A stretch of 55,465 bases of DNA from Billgrantia bachuensis (GCF_011742165.1 NZ_JAAQTO010000033.1:1-55465); one strand, 5' to 3'. Shown: positions 1 through 9,256, numbered from the stretch's first letter. A program made the numbers and translations. Notes: a model not told the origin generated them from the letters alone.

Positions 1-447
1 GCCACCGCGGCCGAGGATTTCCTGGCCGATCCCGAGCTGCAGGAGGAGGTGTTCGGCTCCACCTCGCTGGTGATCGAATGTCAGGACGAGCAGGAGATGC
101 GTCGCGTAGCCGGCGAGCTCGAAGGCCAGCTCACCGCCACCCTGCAGATGGACGACGGCGACCTGGACGCCGCCAGACAGCTGCTGCCGATCCTCGAGCG
201 CAAGGCGGGTCGCATTCTGGCCAACGGCTGGCCCACCGGGGTCGAGGTGTGCCACGCCATGGTTCACGGCGGCCCCTACCCGGCGACCTCCAACTCGCGC
301 ACCACCTCGGTGGGCAGCGCGGCGATCTTCCGCTTCCTGCGTCCGGTGTGCTACCAGGCGCTGCCGCAGGGGCTCTTGCCCGAGGCGCTGCGTGACGGCA
401 ACCCCTGGGGTGTGTCGCGGCTGGTCGACGGCAAGCGCGAGGTGTAG
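1..447 (+). CDS. NADP-dependent aldehyde dehydrogenase, 3' end only (alpha-ketoglutaric semialdehyde dehydrogenase type)
   Basis: An open frame runs from the first base of the window to a TAG stop, giving the last 148 residues of a longer protein. The sequence [21 protein letters not shown], followed later by [17 protein letters not shown] and [12 protein letters not shown], matches the C-terminal part of the family that oxidises 2,5-dioxopentanoate (alpha-ketoglutaric semialdehyde) to 2-oxoglutarate in sugar-acid and hydroxyproline breakdown. The catalytic cysteine and the cofactor-binding half lie outside the window. The substrate is therefore inferred from family resemblance alone. The stop codon merges directly with the left end of an inverted-repeat element. 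Confidence 0.85.
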   Translation, partial: ATAAEDFLADPELQEEVFGSTSLVIECQDEQEMRRVAGELEGQLTATLQMDDGDLDAARQLLPILERKAGRILANGWPTGVEVCHAMVHGGPYPATSNSRTTSVGSAAIFRFLRPVCYQALPQGLLPEALRDGNPWGVSRLVDGKREV

Positions 448-676
448 GAAACACTACACAAATGCCTACGCGAGCGAATCGCTGCGCTATAGCCGCCATC
501 CCTGGCGGCTACCCTTCGGGCCAGCCTGAAGGCTGTTCAAATTCGTTCCAGACGAATTTGTGCGCGGTGCTGGTGCGCCAGCCCGGTCGGAATCCTCACA
601 TATACCCTATATGCTCCGGTTCTGTGCTCCGTGCGCCTTGCGCTTCATCTCGCTCGTCAATTTGTCCAGCGCTTCC
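447..676. repeat. MITE/REP-like intergenic inverted-repeat element (long form)
   Basis: The element begins with GGAA overlapping the TAG stop of the dehydrogenase and ends with TTCC at 673-676. Its two ends resemble each other in inverse orientation: a CAAAT block followed by a GCGAGCG block on the left, CGCTCGTCAATTTG on the right. Inside are nested hairpins: GCCGCC/GGCGGC around 492-509, and a perfect 9-base pair of arms CAAATTCGT (538-546) and ACGAATTTG (552-560). A 57-base relative lies at 41946-42002 and a left end at 46377-46410. No real gene is seen in the element. Calling it a mobile repeat is an inference. Confidence 0.5.
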
Positions 677-705
677 CTCTGTCGCATTGACTCCCTGAAA
701 CCTTT

Positions 706-727
706 GGCGGCCTTCGGGCCGCCTTTT
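706..727 (+). terminator. Rho-independent terminator
   Basis: A 7-base stem, GGCGGCC (706-712) with GGCCGCC (717-723), closes a TTCG tetraloop and is followed directly by TTTT, then a further T-rich stretch. This is a classical intrinsic terminator. It ends transcription from the dehydrogenase before the CvfB-like gene. Confidence 0.8.
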
Positions 728-775
728 CATTCCTTTTTTGCCATAATGGTTCCCCACCCATCGGCGGAGCTGTTC

Positions 776-1522
776 ATGGCCTCTTCCCCTCACGACCGTC
801 GCCAGGGCCGCCCGAACCCCTCCCGGCCCCCATCGGATCGCCAGCGCGAGCGACGGCCGCGCGCTCCCAAGGCCCGGGTGGGCGAGGTGGCTTACCTCGA
901 AGTGGTCACGGTCAACGAGACCGGCGCCTTTCTCGACTGGGGCCATCCCAGCGACGTGCTGCTGCCCTTCGGCGAGCAGCGCTTCAGGCCCACCCCCGGC
1001 AAGCGGGTATTGGTGCGCCTCTACGAGGACCAGCAGGGGCGACCGGTGGCTTCGCAGAAGCTCGACCGCTTCGTCCAGGATGAGGCGATGGGGCTGGCGC
1101 CGGGCGACGAGGTGGAGCTGGTCATCGCCGACGCCACCGACCTCGGTTACAAGGCGGTGGTCGACCATCGCTTCTGGGGGCTGCTCTATCGCGACGACGT
1201 CACCCGGCCGCTGCGCCGCGGCCAGCGGGCCAAGGGCTACGTGAAGCGGGTACGCGACGACGGCCGGCTCGACCTCTCGCTGCTGCCGCCGGGGGCGGCG
1301 CGTCTCGACGTGGTGGGCGAGCAAGTGCTCAGGGCGCTGCGCGAGAGCGGCGGCTACCTGCCGCTCTCTGACAGCAGCGAGGCCAGCGCGATCAAGGCGC
1401 GGCTGGGAGTGAGCAAGAACGCCTTCAAGCAGGCCATCGGACGGCTCTACAAGCGCCGGCTGATCGTCATCGAGGCGCACGGAATCCGCCTGGTGCCCGG
1501 GGCCACGTCCGACCCGGCCTAG
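776..1522 (+). CDS. CvfB-like S1-domain RNA-binding protein
   Basis: This 248-residue protein has a basic, disordered start (about residues 1-30, rich in R and P). It is followed by S1-type OB-fold modules (GEVAYLEVVTVNETGAFLDWG; DLGYKAVVDHRFWGLLYRDD; QRAKGYVKRVRDDGRLDLSL) and a C-terminal winged-helix segment (SSEASAIKARLGVSKNAFKQAIGRLYKRRLI). This is the layout of the CvfB/YitL family, RNA-binding proteins linked in other bacteria to regulation of gene expression. The ATG at 776 was chosen because GGAG sits seven bases upstream and the family sequence begins near it. In-frame ATGs at 560 and 746 lack support. The gene is monocistronic behind a terminator. Confidence 0.85.
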   Translation: MASSPHDRRQGRPNPSRPPSDRQRERRPRAPKARVGEVAYLEVVTVNETGAFLDWGHPSDVLLPFGEQRFRPTPGKRVLVRLYEDQQGRPVASQKLDRFVQDEAMGLAPGDEVELVIADATDLGYKAVVDHRFWGLLYRDDVTRPLRRGQRAKGYVKRVRDDGRLDLSLLPPGAARLDVVGEQVLRALRESGGYLPLSDSSEASAIKARLGVSKNAFKQAIGRLYKRRLIVIEAHGIRLVPGATSDPA

Positions 1523-1739
1523 GCTCGCCGCTCCGTCGAGCGCCTTGAACTCCTCCTCGTGCAGCCAGGCGGCTGCTTGGGCGCCCGCTTGGTCTTCGAC
1601 CACTCCTCGATCATGGCCGGTGCCACTGCCTTGAGCTGCTGCATCTATTCCGACGTACCCTGTCAAGCCGCCTTGGTGTTGCTCACGGCCCTGCGTCATA
1701 CTGCGCTCATTTCCCCGTGCCACGATGGAAACGGTGCCG

Positions 1740-2717
1740 ATGAGCCAACAGACGAGCGAACGACCCCTGCGGGTGGGTGTGGTGATGGACTCCATCGCCC
1801 ACCTCACCTACAAGAAGGACACCACCCTGGCTATGCTGTGGGCGGCCCAGGAGCGTGGCTGGTCGCTGCACTACATGGAGCAGGAGGATCTGTTCCTGCG
1901 CGACGGACGCGCCCACGCCCGCATGCGCGTCCTCACCGCCTTTCGCAACCCCGACGACTGGTACGCGCTGGGCGCGCCGGAGCAGCGGCCGCTGGCCGAG
2001 CTCGACGTGATCCTGATGCGCAAGGACCCGCCGGTCGATGCGCACTTCCTCAATGCCGTGCATCTGCTGGGCTTCGCCGAACGCGAGGGCGTGCTGGTGG
2101 TCAACCCCACCCGGGCGCTGCTGGAGTGCAACGAGAAGCTCTTCGCCCAGCAGTTCCCGCAGTGCTGCGCGCCGACGGTGGTCTCCTGCAGCGAGGCGGT
2201 GCTGCGTGACTTCCACGCAGAGCACCGCGACGTGATTTTCAAGCCGCTGGACGGCATGGGCGGCAGCGGGATCTTCCACGTACAGCCTGAAGGCCGGAAT
2301 CTGGGCGCCATCATCGAGACGCTGACCGAGCGCGGCCAGCGCCAGATCATGGCCCAGCGCTACATTCCCGAGATCAAGGATGGCGACACCCGCATCCTGC
2401 TGGTGGATGGCGAGCCGGTACCCTACGGCCTGGCACGGGTGCCCATGGCCGGCGAGACCCGCGGCAACCTGGCCGCCGGCGGCACCGGCACCAGCCGCGA
2501 GCTGACCGCCCGCGACCACTGGCTGATCGAGCAGGTCCAGCCGATGATCCGCGAGAAGGGGCTGATGTTCGTCGGGCTCGACGTGATCGGCGACTACATC
2601 ACCGAGATCAACGTGACCAGCCCCACCTGCGTGCGCGAGATCGACGACCAGCGCGGCACCGACATCGCCGGCATGCTGATGGATGCCATCGAGCGGCGCC
2701 TGGCCCGGCGCGCCTAG
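1740..2717 (+). CDS. gshB: Glutathione synthetase
   Basis: GshB joins gamma-glutamylcysteine and glycine with ATP to form glutathione in the cytoplasm. The 325-residue product starts MSQQTSERPLRVGVVMDSIAHL and carries the expected segments: N-terminal GSH-synthase domain (DVILMRKDPPVDAHFLNA), then the ATP-grasp region (DVIFKPLDGMGGSGIF; RILLVDGEPVPYGLARVP) and the C-terminal metal and ATP site (EINVTSPTCVREID). Length agrees with the family (about 315-325). The ATG at 1740 is preferred over the ATG at 1725 because GGAA lies nine bases before it. It opens the conserved gshB-tonB-yqgE-ruvX block. Confidence 0.96.
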   Translation: MSQQTSERPLRVGVVMDSIAHLTYKKDTTLAMLWAAQERGWSLHYMEQEDLFLRDGRAHARMRVLTAFRNPDDWYALGAPEQRPLAELDVILMRKDPPVDAHFLNAVHLLGFAEREGVLVVNPTRALLECNEKLFAQQFPQCCAPTVVSCSEAVLRDFHAEHRDVIFKPLDGMGGSGIFHVQPEGRNLGAIIETLTERGQRQIMAQRYIPEIKDGDTRILLVDGEPVPYGLARVPMAGETRGNLAAGGTGTSRELTARDHWLIEQVQPMIREKGLMFVGLDVIGDYITEINVTSPTCVREIDDQRGTDIAGMLMDAIERRLARRA

Positions 2718-2750
2718 GCATCGCGCAACCCGAGGAGGACGAGCCCGCTC

Positions 2751-3668
2751 ATGGTGGCCTCTGACCTGATCCACTATGCCCCGGTCACGCGGCCCTACCG
2801 CCGCTGGCTGGCGCTGTCGGCCGCGCTGCTACTGCACCTTGCGCTGATCGGCGTGGTGGCGAGCTGGCAATTTTCCCCGGCGCCGGCCGAGCGCACGAGC
2901 CTGGACGTGGTGCTGGTGACCCGCCCGGCCGAGGCGCCGGATGATGCCGAAGCCATTGCCGAGGCGGATCAGCAGGCGGTCGGTGAGCAGGCCGAGGAGG
3001 CACCTGCCGAGCAGCGTGCCGCGCCGCTGGACGAGCTGCCGGTGCTCGAGGCGCCGGAGAGCACCGTGGACCCGGCCTCTTCCGCCGAGCCCGCGGAGCG
3101 CCCCGTCGCCGAGCCCGAGCCTGTCCCTGTCGAAGAAGCGCCTATCGAGGCCGAGCAGGACAGCGAAGCAACGCCGCCGGCCGAGCCGCGTGAAAGCGCC
3201 TCCCAGGCCTCCGAGTCGCCCTCCGCGCCGGCGGCAGCAGCGCCGTCGGCGTCGGGGCGCGACCTGCTGGCCCAGGCCACCAGCAGCATTCGCCAGCAGG
3301 GGCTCGACGCCAGCCTCGCCGGGCCGGATGACGACCAGCCTCGCACGGCGGCCAGCCGCGCCGCCGAGGCGCGCTATATCGACGACTGGACCCGCCACGT
3401 CGAGGACTACGGCAACCGCGTCCACCCCGCCCCGAGCCACCTGCACGGCCAGCTACGCATTCGCGTCGTGATCGGACGAGATGGTCAGCTTCGTCAGGCG
3501 GAGGTGGTACAATCGTCAGGACATACCGAACTCGATCAGGCGGCGTTGGAAACCGTGCACGGTGCCGGGCCCTACCGGCCCTTCGACAGCACCATGGGGG
3601 AACTGGACAGTCTCTCCATCACCCGCGTCTGGCGGTTCGGGGAAGGTAATCATTTTGGCGTGCGCTAG
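2751..3668 (+). CDS. TonB-family energy transducer-like protein
   Basis: The 305-residue protein has a short cytoplasmic start and one membrane anchor (about residues 21-41, WLALSAALLLHLALIGVVASW). A long Glu/Pro/Ala-rich periplasmic linker (about 50-170) follows, and then a C-terminal TonB-type domain (RIRVVIGRDGQLRQAEVVQSSGHTELDQAALETVHGAGPYRPF). Members carry proton-motive energy from ExbBD to outer-membrane receptors. No exbB or exbD is present here, so a partner must lie elsewhere. A GAGGAG ribosome site precedes the start, and only 33 bases separate it from gshB, which suggests one transcript. The same gene order is known in pseudomonads and relatives. Confidence 0.85.
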   Translation: MVASDLIHYAPVTRPYRRWLALSAALLLHLALIGVVASWQFSPAPAERTSLDVVLVTRPAEAPDDAEAIAEADQQAVGEQAEEAPAEQRAAPLDELPVLEAPESTVDPASSAEPAERPVAEPEPVPVEEAPIEAEQDSEATPPAEPRESASQASESPSAPAAAAPSASGRDLLAQATSSIRQQGLDASLAGPDDDQPRTAASRAAEARYIDDWTRHVEDYGNRVHPAPSHLHGQLRIRVVIGRDGQLRQAEVVQSSGHTELDQAALETVHGAGPYRPFDSTMGELDSLSITRVWRFGEGNHFGVR

Positions 3669-3696
3669 GGTCATTGGTTCGCCGCCCGGGAGTCCC

Positions 3697-4269
3697 ATGC
3701 AATCCGTGCAAAACCTAGGCTTGAGACATCATTTTCTGCTGGCGATGCCGCATCTGGAAGATCCCAACTTTGCCGGCACCCTCAGCTATCTCTGCGACCA
3801 TGACGAAAACGGCACCATGGGCGTGATCGTCAACCGGCCGCTGGAAATCACCTTGGATGCGTTGTTCGAACAGCTCGAACTCGACGGCGAGGAGAGCCCG
3901 CATCGCAGTGCGCCGGTCTACTACGGCGGCCCGACCCACAAGGATCGCGGCTTCATCTTGCATCGCGGCTCCAGCGAGCGCTGGGATTCGAGCATCCAGG
4001 TGGACGACGACATTGCCCTGACCACCTCCATGGACATCCTGCTGGCGCTGGCCGCCGGGAACGGGCCGGAGGAGTTCCTGGTATGCCTGGGCTGTGCCGG
4101 CTGGGAAGCGGGCCAGCTCGAACAGGAGCTCAAGGACAACGCCTGGCTCACCGTCGAGGCGCAGGGCGACATCCTGTTCAAGGTGCCGCCCGAGCAGCGC
4201 CTCGGCGCCGCCGCCGGCATCCTCGGTATCGACCTCAACCTGATGTCGCGGGAGGCCGGGCACAGCTGA
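3697..4269 (+). CDS. YqgE/AlgH family protein
   Basis: The start MQSVQNLGLRHHFLLAMPHLEDPNFAGTL and the segments GTMGVIVNRPLEITLDALFEQL, PVYYGGPTHKDRGFILH and FLVCLGCAGWEAGQLEQEL identify the 190-residue YqgE/AlgH (DUF179) family. The molecular role is not settled. The family is very widely conserved and almost always sits next to ruvX, as here. The stop TGA overlaps the ATG of ruvX by one base (TGATG), so the two are translationally coupled. The start at 3697 fits the family length. Confidence 0.93.
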   Translation: MQSVQNLGLRHHFLLAMPHLEDPNFAGTLSYLCDHDENGTMGVIVNRPLEITLDALFEQLELDGEESPHRSAPVYYGGPTHKDRGFILHRGSSERWDSSIQVDDDIALTTSMDILLALAAGNGPEEFLVCLGCAGWEAGQLEQELKDNAWLTVEAQGDILFKVPPEQRLGAAAGILGIDLNLMSREAGHS

Positions 4270-4721
4270 TGAGCAAGGCTGGGCAGCGTCTGGTATTGGC
4301 CTTCGATTTCGGTGTACGGCGCATTGGCGTGGCGGTGGGTAACGAGCTGCTCGCCAGCGCGCGCCAGCTCGAGCCATTGCCGGCCCGCGACGGCATTCCC
4401 GACTGGAGCCTCGTCACGCGGCTGGTGGAGGAGTGGCAGCCGGACCTGTTCGTGGTGGGGCTGCCGCTCAACATGGACGGCACCGAATCGGAGATGAGTA
4501 CGCGGGCGCGCAAGTTCGGCAAGCGTCTTTACGGCCGCTATGGCAAGCCCTGCGAGATGGTCGACGAGCGCGGCTCCACCCGCGAGGCCAAGGCCATCGC
4601 CCGCGAGAAGGGCTTGCTGCGCCCCGACCGGAGCTACCGCGACGAGGGCGTCGACGGCATCGCGGCGGTGCTGATCCTGGAGAGCTGGTTCGCCCGCCGC
4701 GAGGGCTTGCCGTCGCGGTGA
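4269..4721 (+). CDS. ruvX: Holliday junction resolvase-like protein RuvX (YqgF)
   Basis: The 150-residue protein begins with the RNase H-like motif LAFDFGVRRIGVAVGN, whose first aspartate is a predicted catalytic residue. It continues with LFVVGLPLNMDGTESEMSTRARKFGKRL and VDERGSTREAKAIAREKG, and ends with the third acidic patch DEGVDGIAAVLILESWF. The family is a putative Holliday junction resolvase and is also implicated in processing of the 5' end of pre-16S rRNA. It overlaps yqgE by one base. The following gene is convergent, only 15 bases away. Confidence 0.94.
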   Translation: MSKAGQRLVLAFDFGVRRIGVAVGNELLASARQLEPLPARDGIPDWSLVTRLVEEWQPDLFVVGLPLNMDGTESEMSTRARKFGKRLYGRYGKPCEMVDERGSTREAKAIAREKGLLRPDRSYRDEGVDGIAAVLILESWFARREGLPSR

Positions 4722-4736
4722 TGACAAAGCCTGGTC

Positions 4737-5957
4737 TCATTCAGCAGGCATCGACTCTCCACGCACCAGCGCATGGAACTCGGCGATGGCAGCAGCGGCG
4801 AACTCTGGGTCGTTGATATGCCAGGGGCAGCGGATCAAACGCCGGTCAGAGGTTTGCCGTACCGTGGCTTCCAGCGCTGCGAATAGTGCGGCGTCGGCTT
4901 CTGGATCATGAAAGGGCTGGTCGGGGGCATCGAGGGCCGAGACCCCACCCTCGGGCAGCAGAAAGCGCAGCGGCCCTCGGCTGCGGTTGAGCTTCTCGCC
5001 GATCCAGCGGCCTAACTGGGTATTTTCGTCGGCAGTCGTGCGCATCAGCGTAATCTGGGGATTGTGCTCGTAGAGCAGACGTTGCCGATAGCGTTCAGGG
5101 AGCGTCTCGGGGCCGGCGAAGTTGACCATGTCGAGCGCCCCGCAGGAGCCCACGTAAGGCAAGTCGACCTGCGCCAACACGTCCAGCCGCGTTTCACCGG
5201 CGCTGAAGATGCCGCCCATCAGCAGGTCGCAGACCTCGGTGGTGGTGATGTCCAGCAGTCCCTTCAGCATGCCGCTCGCTGCCAGCTTCTCCATCGAGCG
5301 ACCGCCGGTGCCGGTGGCATGGAAGACCAGGCTATCGTATTCCGGCGACAAAGCATCGGTGATCCGGTTTACACATTCCGTGGTGACGCCGAACATGCTC
5401 AGGCCGATTGCCGGCTTGTCCTCGGCGACCTCGGGTATCCTCCCCTTCAGCATGCCGAGCAGGGCATGGGCCGCATTGCCCAGGACCCGACGCGAGATTC
5501 GGTTGAGCCCAGCCACGTCAGTGACGGAGTAGATCATGGCGATATCGCTGGGCCCGACGTAGGGAGCGACGTTGCCCGAGGCGATAGTCGAGACCATCAC
5601 CTTGGGCACGCCGATGTCCAGGTCGCGCATGGCCGGCGTGATCAGCGCGGTGCCACCGGAGCCACCGATACCGATGACGCCGGCCACGTCGTCGCGTTTC
5701 GCGAGTAGTCGGCGCAATGCCTCGGCCATCTGCGCCACCGCGCGGCCGCGGTCGTTGACGAAAACCGCCTCGGCCCCCAGAGGGTGGCAGGCGGCCACCT
5801 GGCTGGCGGGAATGTCGGCTTCGGTTGTCGCCTTGCCGCCAGTGCCGACGTCGACGATCAGTGCCTCGACCCCTGCGGCCCGCAGCAGGTCGCGCAGGTA
5901 GCACAGCTCCGCGGCCTTGGTGTCACAGGTGCCAATGACGAAGGCTTTGTGTTCCAT
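4737..5957 (-). CDS. Tm-1-like ATP-binding domain protein (UPF0261)
   Basis: The 406-residue product starts [29 protein letters not shown]. It contains the glycine-rich stretch [43 protein letters not shown] and the block [39 protein letters not shown], all typical of UPF0261. This is the bacterial relative of the N-terminal half of the tomato Tm-1 resistance protein, which binds ATP. The enzymatic reaction is unknown. In plants and fungi this domain is fused to a PEP-hydrolase-like TIM barrel. Here that partner is the separate gene at 6472-7299. AGGAGG precedes the ATG. It is the last gene of the operon that begins with the ABC binding protein at 10486. Confidence 0.9.
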   Translation of the reverse strand: MEHKAFVIGTCDTKAAELCYLRDLLRAAGVEALIVDVGTGGKATTEADIPASQVAACHPLGAEAVFVNDRGRAVAQMAEALRRLLAKRDDVAGVIGIGGSGGTALITPAMRDLDIGVPKVMVSTIASGNVAPYVGPSDIAMIYSVTDVAGLNRISRRVLGNAAHALLGMLKGRIPEVAEDKPAIGLSMFGVTTECVNRITDALSPEYDSLVFHATGTGGRSMEKLAASGMLKGLLDITTTEVCDLLMGGIFSAGETRLDVLAQVDLPYVGSCGALDMVNFAGPETLPERYRQRLLYEHNPQITLMRTTADENTQLGRWIGEKLNRSRGPLRFLLPEGGVSALDAPDQPFHDPEADAALFAALEATVRQTSDRRLIRCPWHINDPEFAAAAIAEFHALVRGESMPAE

Positions 5958-6012
5958 GGTGCCTCCTGGCCGACATGCATCGCGCCGGCCTGATTGTTAT
6001 CGGTCTGGGGTG

Positions 6013-6450
6013 TTAGCCTTGGCAGCGTTCGACAGCCCCTTCGAAGGCGAGCCGGAAGGTATCGGTGACGCGCTGCACCACGTCGTGGTGATCGCCATCG
6101 TCCACCACGAATTCCGCCCACCATTCGCCGAAGCATTGATCGGTGGTGGTGACGGGCTTGAGGCGCATCTCGGCCACGTAGTCCCGCACCGGAAGTGCCG
6201 GTGCCTCGAGAATGCGATAGCAGCAGCGGTGCTCGCGGTCCGAGAGCGTGAGCAGTTCCTCGCGGATGAAGTTGCCGTCGTGGTCGTGGAAGTGGCGCAC
6301 GCAGCCGACCTGGTCGGAGAGTTTGCCCTCCTCGATTTCGCTCTTGGCGAAGAAGGGATGGTAGTTCGGCAAGCCGTTGAAATCGCGCAGCACGCCCCAG
6401 GCCTGCTCGAGGGTAGTGGGCATGACGGCGCTGACGTAGACCCTGGTCAT
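6013..6450 (-). CDS. SRPBCC (Bet v1-like) family protein
   Basis: The 145-residue protein (MTRVYVSAVMPTTLEQAWGVLRDFNGLPNYHPF, then ITEX-like charged stretches and FGEWWAEFVVD) has the length and start of START/SRPBCC ligand-binding proteins. This is the fold of polyketide cyclases, MxaD-like proteins and plant Bet v1. Such proteins bind a small hydrophobic ligand in a deep cavity. Some are enzymes. Neither ligand nor reaction can be read from the sequence. AAGGAG precedes the start. It lies 21 bases after the TIM-barrel gene and 55 bases before the Tm-1-like gene, so it is probably part of the same transcript and the same pathway. Confidence 0.8.
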   Translation of the reverse strand: MTRVYVSAVMPTTLEQAWGVLRDFNGLPNYHPFFAKSEIEEGKLSDQVGCVRHFHDHDGNFIREELLTLSDREHRCCYRILEAPALPVRDYVAEMRLKPVTTTDQCFGEWWAEFVVDDGDHHDVVQRVTDTFRLAFEGAVERCQG

Positions 6451-6471
6451 GATGATGTCTCCTTGATGCTG

Positions 6472-7299
6472 TCAGGCAATGGCCTTGAAACGGCGAATCT
6501 GTTCGGTTAGCGCGATCTCCGTGGGCAGACGCTCCATGCTCGAGGCGCCATAAAAACCGTTGCAGTGCTCGCTTTGTTTCATGACATAAGTGGCGTCGTC
6601 GGGCGTGGCGATGGGGCCGCCATGGCAGAGGATGATCACGTCCCGGCGAACACGCCGGGCCGCCTCGGCCCAGTTGTCTATCAGGCGCACCGATTCGTCG
6701 AGCGTCTTGGCTGACTCGGCGCCGATGGTGCCGCCCACGGTGACGCCCATGTGCGCCACGATGATGTCGGCGCCCGCCTCTGCCATCGCCACGGCCTCGT
6801 CGGCGGAGAAGACGTAGGGCGTAGTGAGCATGTCCATCTCGTGAGCCTGGCGAATCATGTCCACTTCGCTGCCGTAGGTGATGCCGGTCTCCTCCAGGCT
6901 GGTGCGGAAAGTGCCGTCGATCAGGCCCACGGTGGGGAAGTTCTGCACCCCCGAGAAACCCAGGTCCCTCAGCTCGCGCAACAGCTTGGGCATGATCACG
7001 AAGGGATCCGTGCCGTTGACGCCGGCCAGCACCGGGGTGCGTTTGACCACCGGCAGCACCTCCAACGCCATCTCCTGCACGATCTGGTTGGCATTGCCGT
7101 AGGCCAGCAGACCGGCGGAGGACGCCCGTCCCGCCATGCGGTAGCGTCCCGAGTTGTAGATCACGATAAGGTCGATGCCGCCGGCTTCCTCGCACTTGGC
7201 CGAGATGCCGGTGCCGGCGCCTCCGCCGATGATCGGTTGGCCGCGAGCGACCATGTCTCGAAAGCGGGACATCAGTTCTTGTCTGTCGAAGGCAGGCAT
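6472..7299 (-). CDS. Phosphoenolpyruvate-hydrolase-like TIM-barrel protein
   Basis: The 275-residue product starts [65 protein letters not shown]. It continues with [48 protein letters not shown] and [16 protein letters not shown]. These are the marks of the PEP-hydrolase-like TIM-barrel family (PF09370), the domain fused to the Tm-1-like domain in plants and fungi. The reaction has not been settled for most members. The ATG at 7299 has AGGAGT just upstream. The open frame extends further upstream, but that part overlaps the permease gene and lacks family similarity. It starts 11 bases after the permease stop. Confidence 0.88.
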   Translation of the reverse strand: MPAFDRQELMSRFRDMVARGQPIIGGGAGTGISAKCEEAGGIDLIVIYNSGRYRMAGRASSAGLLAYGNANQIVQEMALEVLPVVKRTPVLAGVNGTDPFVIMPKLLRELRDLGFSGVQNFPTVGLIDGTFRTSLEETGITYGSEVDMIRQAHEMDMLTTPYVFSADEAVAMAEAGADIIVAHMGVTVGGTIGAESAKTLDESVRLIDNWAEAARRVRRDVIILCHGGPIATPDDATYVMKQSEHCNGFYGASSMERLPTEIALTEQIRRFKAIA

Positions 7300-7309
7300 G
7301 GGGTGACTC

Positions 7310-8296
7310 CTAGTCTTTGTTGATGGAGGTAGTGACGTGACTCGATCTGGCTGCGTGAGTCGAGGAGCGTCGTGTACGAAGCGCTTGGCTGAGCTGCCCC
7401 ACCACGCCCTGGCGGAAAGTGAGTACACAGGCCATGAAGATCAGGCCGGTGATCACCGTGACCCAGGCGCCGAAGGGGTCCAGGTAGTGGTTGAGCGTGG
7501 AGACGAGGGCGGCACCCACGGCGGGGCCGAAGACCGTGCCCATGCCGCCGAGCAGGGTCATCAGGATGACGTCGCCGGAGGTGTGCCAGTGAACATCGTT
7601 GAGGGCCGCCAACTGGAAGACGATCGCCTTGAGCGAGCCGGCGATACCCGACAGGCCGGCCGAGAGGGCAAACACCAGTATCTTGTAACGGGCCACGGGA
7701 TAGCCCAGCGAGATGGCACGCGGCTCGTGTTCACGAATGGCGCGCAGTACGTGGCCGAAGGGGGAGTTGACGGTACGCCATACCAGCCACAGGCCGGCAC
7801 CGACGATGCCCAGCACCACGTAGTAGAGCGCCGTGTTGCTGCGCAGATCGACAATCCCCAGGAAGGTGCCGCGGGGAATCCGCTGCAGGCCGTCCTCGGC
7901 CCCGGTAAAGGGTGCCTGGAGGAAGAAGAAATAAACCAGTTGTGACAGAGCCAGGGTGATCATGGCCAGGTAGATGCCGCTGCGGCGAATGGCCAAGGCG
8001 CCGACGATAGCACCCAGCACGGCTGCCCCAAGGCCACCGATGAGGATCCCCAACTCTGTGGGAACGCCGTAGGTCTTGACCAGCAGGCCAGTCGCATAGG
8101 CGCCGGTACCGAAGAAGGCGGCATGGCCGAAGGAGAGGGTTCCGGTGTGTCCCAGCAGCAGATTGAAGGCGCAGGCGAACAGCACGAAACACAGCGTCTC
8201 CATTACGAACACGGAATAGATCAGTTGCGGGAAGAAGGGAACCGCCAGCAGCGCCAGCAGACCCAGGGCGATCAGGGTGGAGGGCAAGGGTCGCAT
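7310..8296 (-). CDS. Branched-chain amino acid-type ABC transporter permease (LivM-like)
   Basis: The 328-residue inner-membrane protein has many hydrophobic helices and the LivM signatures [33 protein letters not shown] and [42 protein letters not shown] (the cytoplasmic coupling loop). Close to the end is [18 protein letters not shown]. It forms the translocation channel with the LivH-like protein. A GAGGAGG ribosome site overlaps the end of the LivH-like gene, two bases away. The substrate of this subfamily cannot be inferred from the permease. The enzyme genes downstream suggest an organic acid or amide rather than leucine. Confidence 0.93.
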   Translation of the reverse strand: MRPLPSTLIALGLLALLAVPFFPQLIYSVFVMETLCFVLFACAFNLLLGHTGTLSFGHAAFFGTGAYATGLLVKTYGVPTELGILIGGLGAAVLGAIVGALAIRRSGIYLAMITLALSQLVYFFFLQAPFTGAEDGLQRIPRGTFLGIVDLRSNTALYYVVLGIVGAGLWLVWRTVNSPFGHVLRAIREHEPRAISLGYPVARYKILVFALSAGLSGIAGSLKAIVFQLAALNDVHWHTSGDVILMTLLGGMGTVFGPAVGAALVSTLNHYLDPFGAWVTVITGLIFMACVLTFRQGVVGQLSQALRTRRSSTHAARSSHVTTSINKD

Positions 8297-8298
8297 GG

Positions 8299-9186
8299 TC
8301 AGCCCTCCTCGCGGCCGAACAGCCCGGCCGGGCGCAGTAGCAGCACCAGGACCATGACCAGGAACACGATGGTCGACGAGAATTCGGAGTAGAACACCCG
8401 CGTGAAGCCTTCCACCACGCCGAGTCCCAGGCCGGTGACGATGGCGCCCATGATCGACCCCAGCCCGCCGATCACCACCACGGCAAAGATGATGATGACC
8501 AGGCTGGAGCCCATGGAGGGATTGACGTGGAAAATGGGGGCGGCAAGCACCCCGGCGAAGGCCGCCAGGCCAACGCCCACGCCATAGGTCAGCGTGATCA
8601 GGCGCGGTACGTTGATGCCGAAGGCCTGGGTCAGTTCGGCGCGTTCAGTGGCGGCACGCAGGCTGGCGCCCAGCGAGGTGCGCTCGATGATGAACCATGT
8701 CGCCAGGCACAGCAGCAGCGCCGAGACGATTACGAAGCCGCGATAGAGCGGCAGGACCATGAAGCCCAGGTTGAGCGTGCCGCGCAGCAGATCGGGGGTG
8801 GCGAAGGGCTGGCCGGAGGAGCCGAAGGCGATGCGAAAGCCTCCCTCCAGCACTAGTACCAGGCTGAAGGTTAGCAACAGGCCGTAGATCGGGTCGAGCC
8901 CGTACAAGCGCCGCAGGAACAGGAACTCGAATGCCATGCCGAACAGCGCCACGGCCAGCGGGGCGACGGCCAGGGTCACCCAGTAATTGGCGCCCATATA
9001 CTGGGCCAGCAGGAAGGCGGTGAAGGCGCCCAGCATGAAGAAGGCACCATGGGCGAAATTGACGATCTTGAGCACGCCGAAGATGATCGCCAGGCCAAGG
9101 CTGAGCACGGCATAGAAGGAGCCGTTGACGATGCCCAGCATGAGTTGCCCCAGCAGGGCCTGGATGGGAATACCGAATATATCCAT
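8299..9186 (-). CDS. Branched-chain amino acid-type ABC transporter permease (LivH-like)
   Basis: The 295-residue membrane protein begins MDIFGIPIQALLGQLMLGIVNGSFYAVLSLGLAIIFGVLKIVNFAHGAFFMLGAF, the standard LivH start. It includes RAATERAELTQAFGINVPRLITLTYGVGVGLAAFAGVLAAP (coupling loop) and VVVIGGLGSIMGAIVTGLGLGVVEGF. It pairs with the LivM-like permease. A GTG two codons upstream (9192) is an alternative start. The gap to the binding-protein gene is about 70 bases, compatible with one operon in which the abundant binding protein is made first. Confidence 0.93.
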   Translation of the reverse strand: MDIFGIPIQALLGQLMLGIVNGSFYAVLSLGLAIIFGVLKIVNFAHGAFFMLGAFTAFLLAQYMGANYWVTLAVAPLAVALFGMAFEFLFLRRLYGLDPIYGLLLTFSLVLVLEGGFRIAFGSSGQPFATPDLLRGTLNLGFMVLPLYRGFVIVSALLLCLATWFIIERTSLGASLRAATERAELTQAFGINVPRLITLTYGVGVGLAAFAGVLAAPIFHVNPSMGSSLVIIIFAVVVIGGLGSIMGAIVTGLGLGVVEGFTRVFYSEFSSTIVFLVMVLVLLLRPAGLFGREEG

Positions 9187-9256
9187 GGTCACTTGCTCGC
9201 GAAGCTAACGGTGAGAAAGGCCCGATGCCCGGCCGCAGCCGGGCACAGAAAGGGCA

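Noticed and set aside
596..1807. Minus-strand frame of about 400 codons opposite the CvfB-like gene.
   Set aside because: Low-complexity product typical for the antisense of GC-rich genes. The plus-strand product matches a known family.
1707..2774. Minus-strand frame of about 355 codons opposite gshB.
   Set aside because: Antisense shadow. Histidine- and alanine-rich composition, and no ribosome site.
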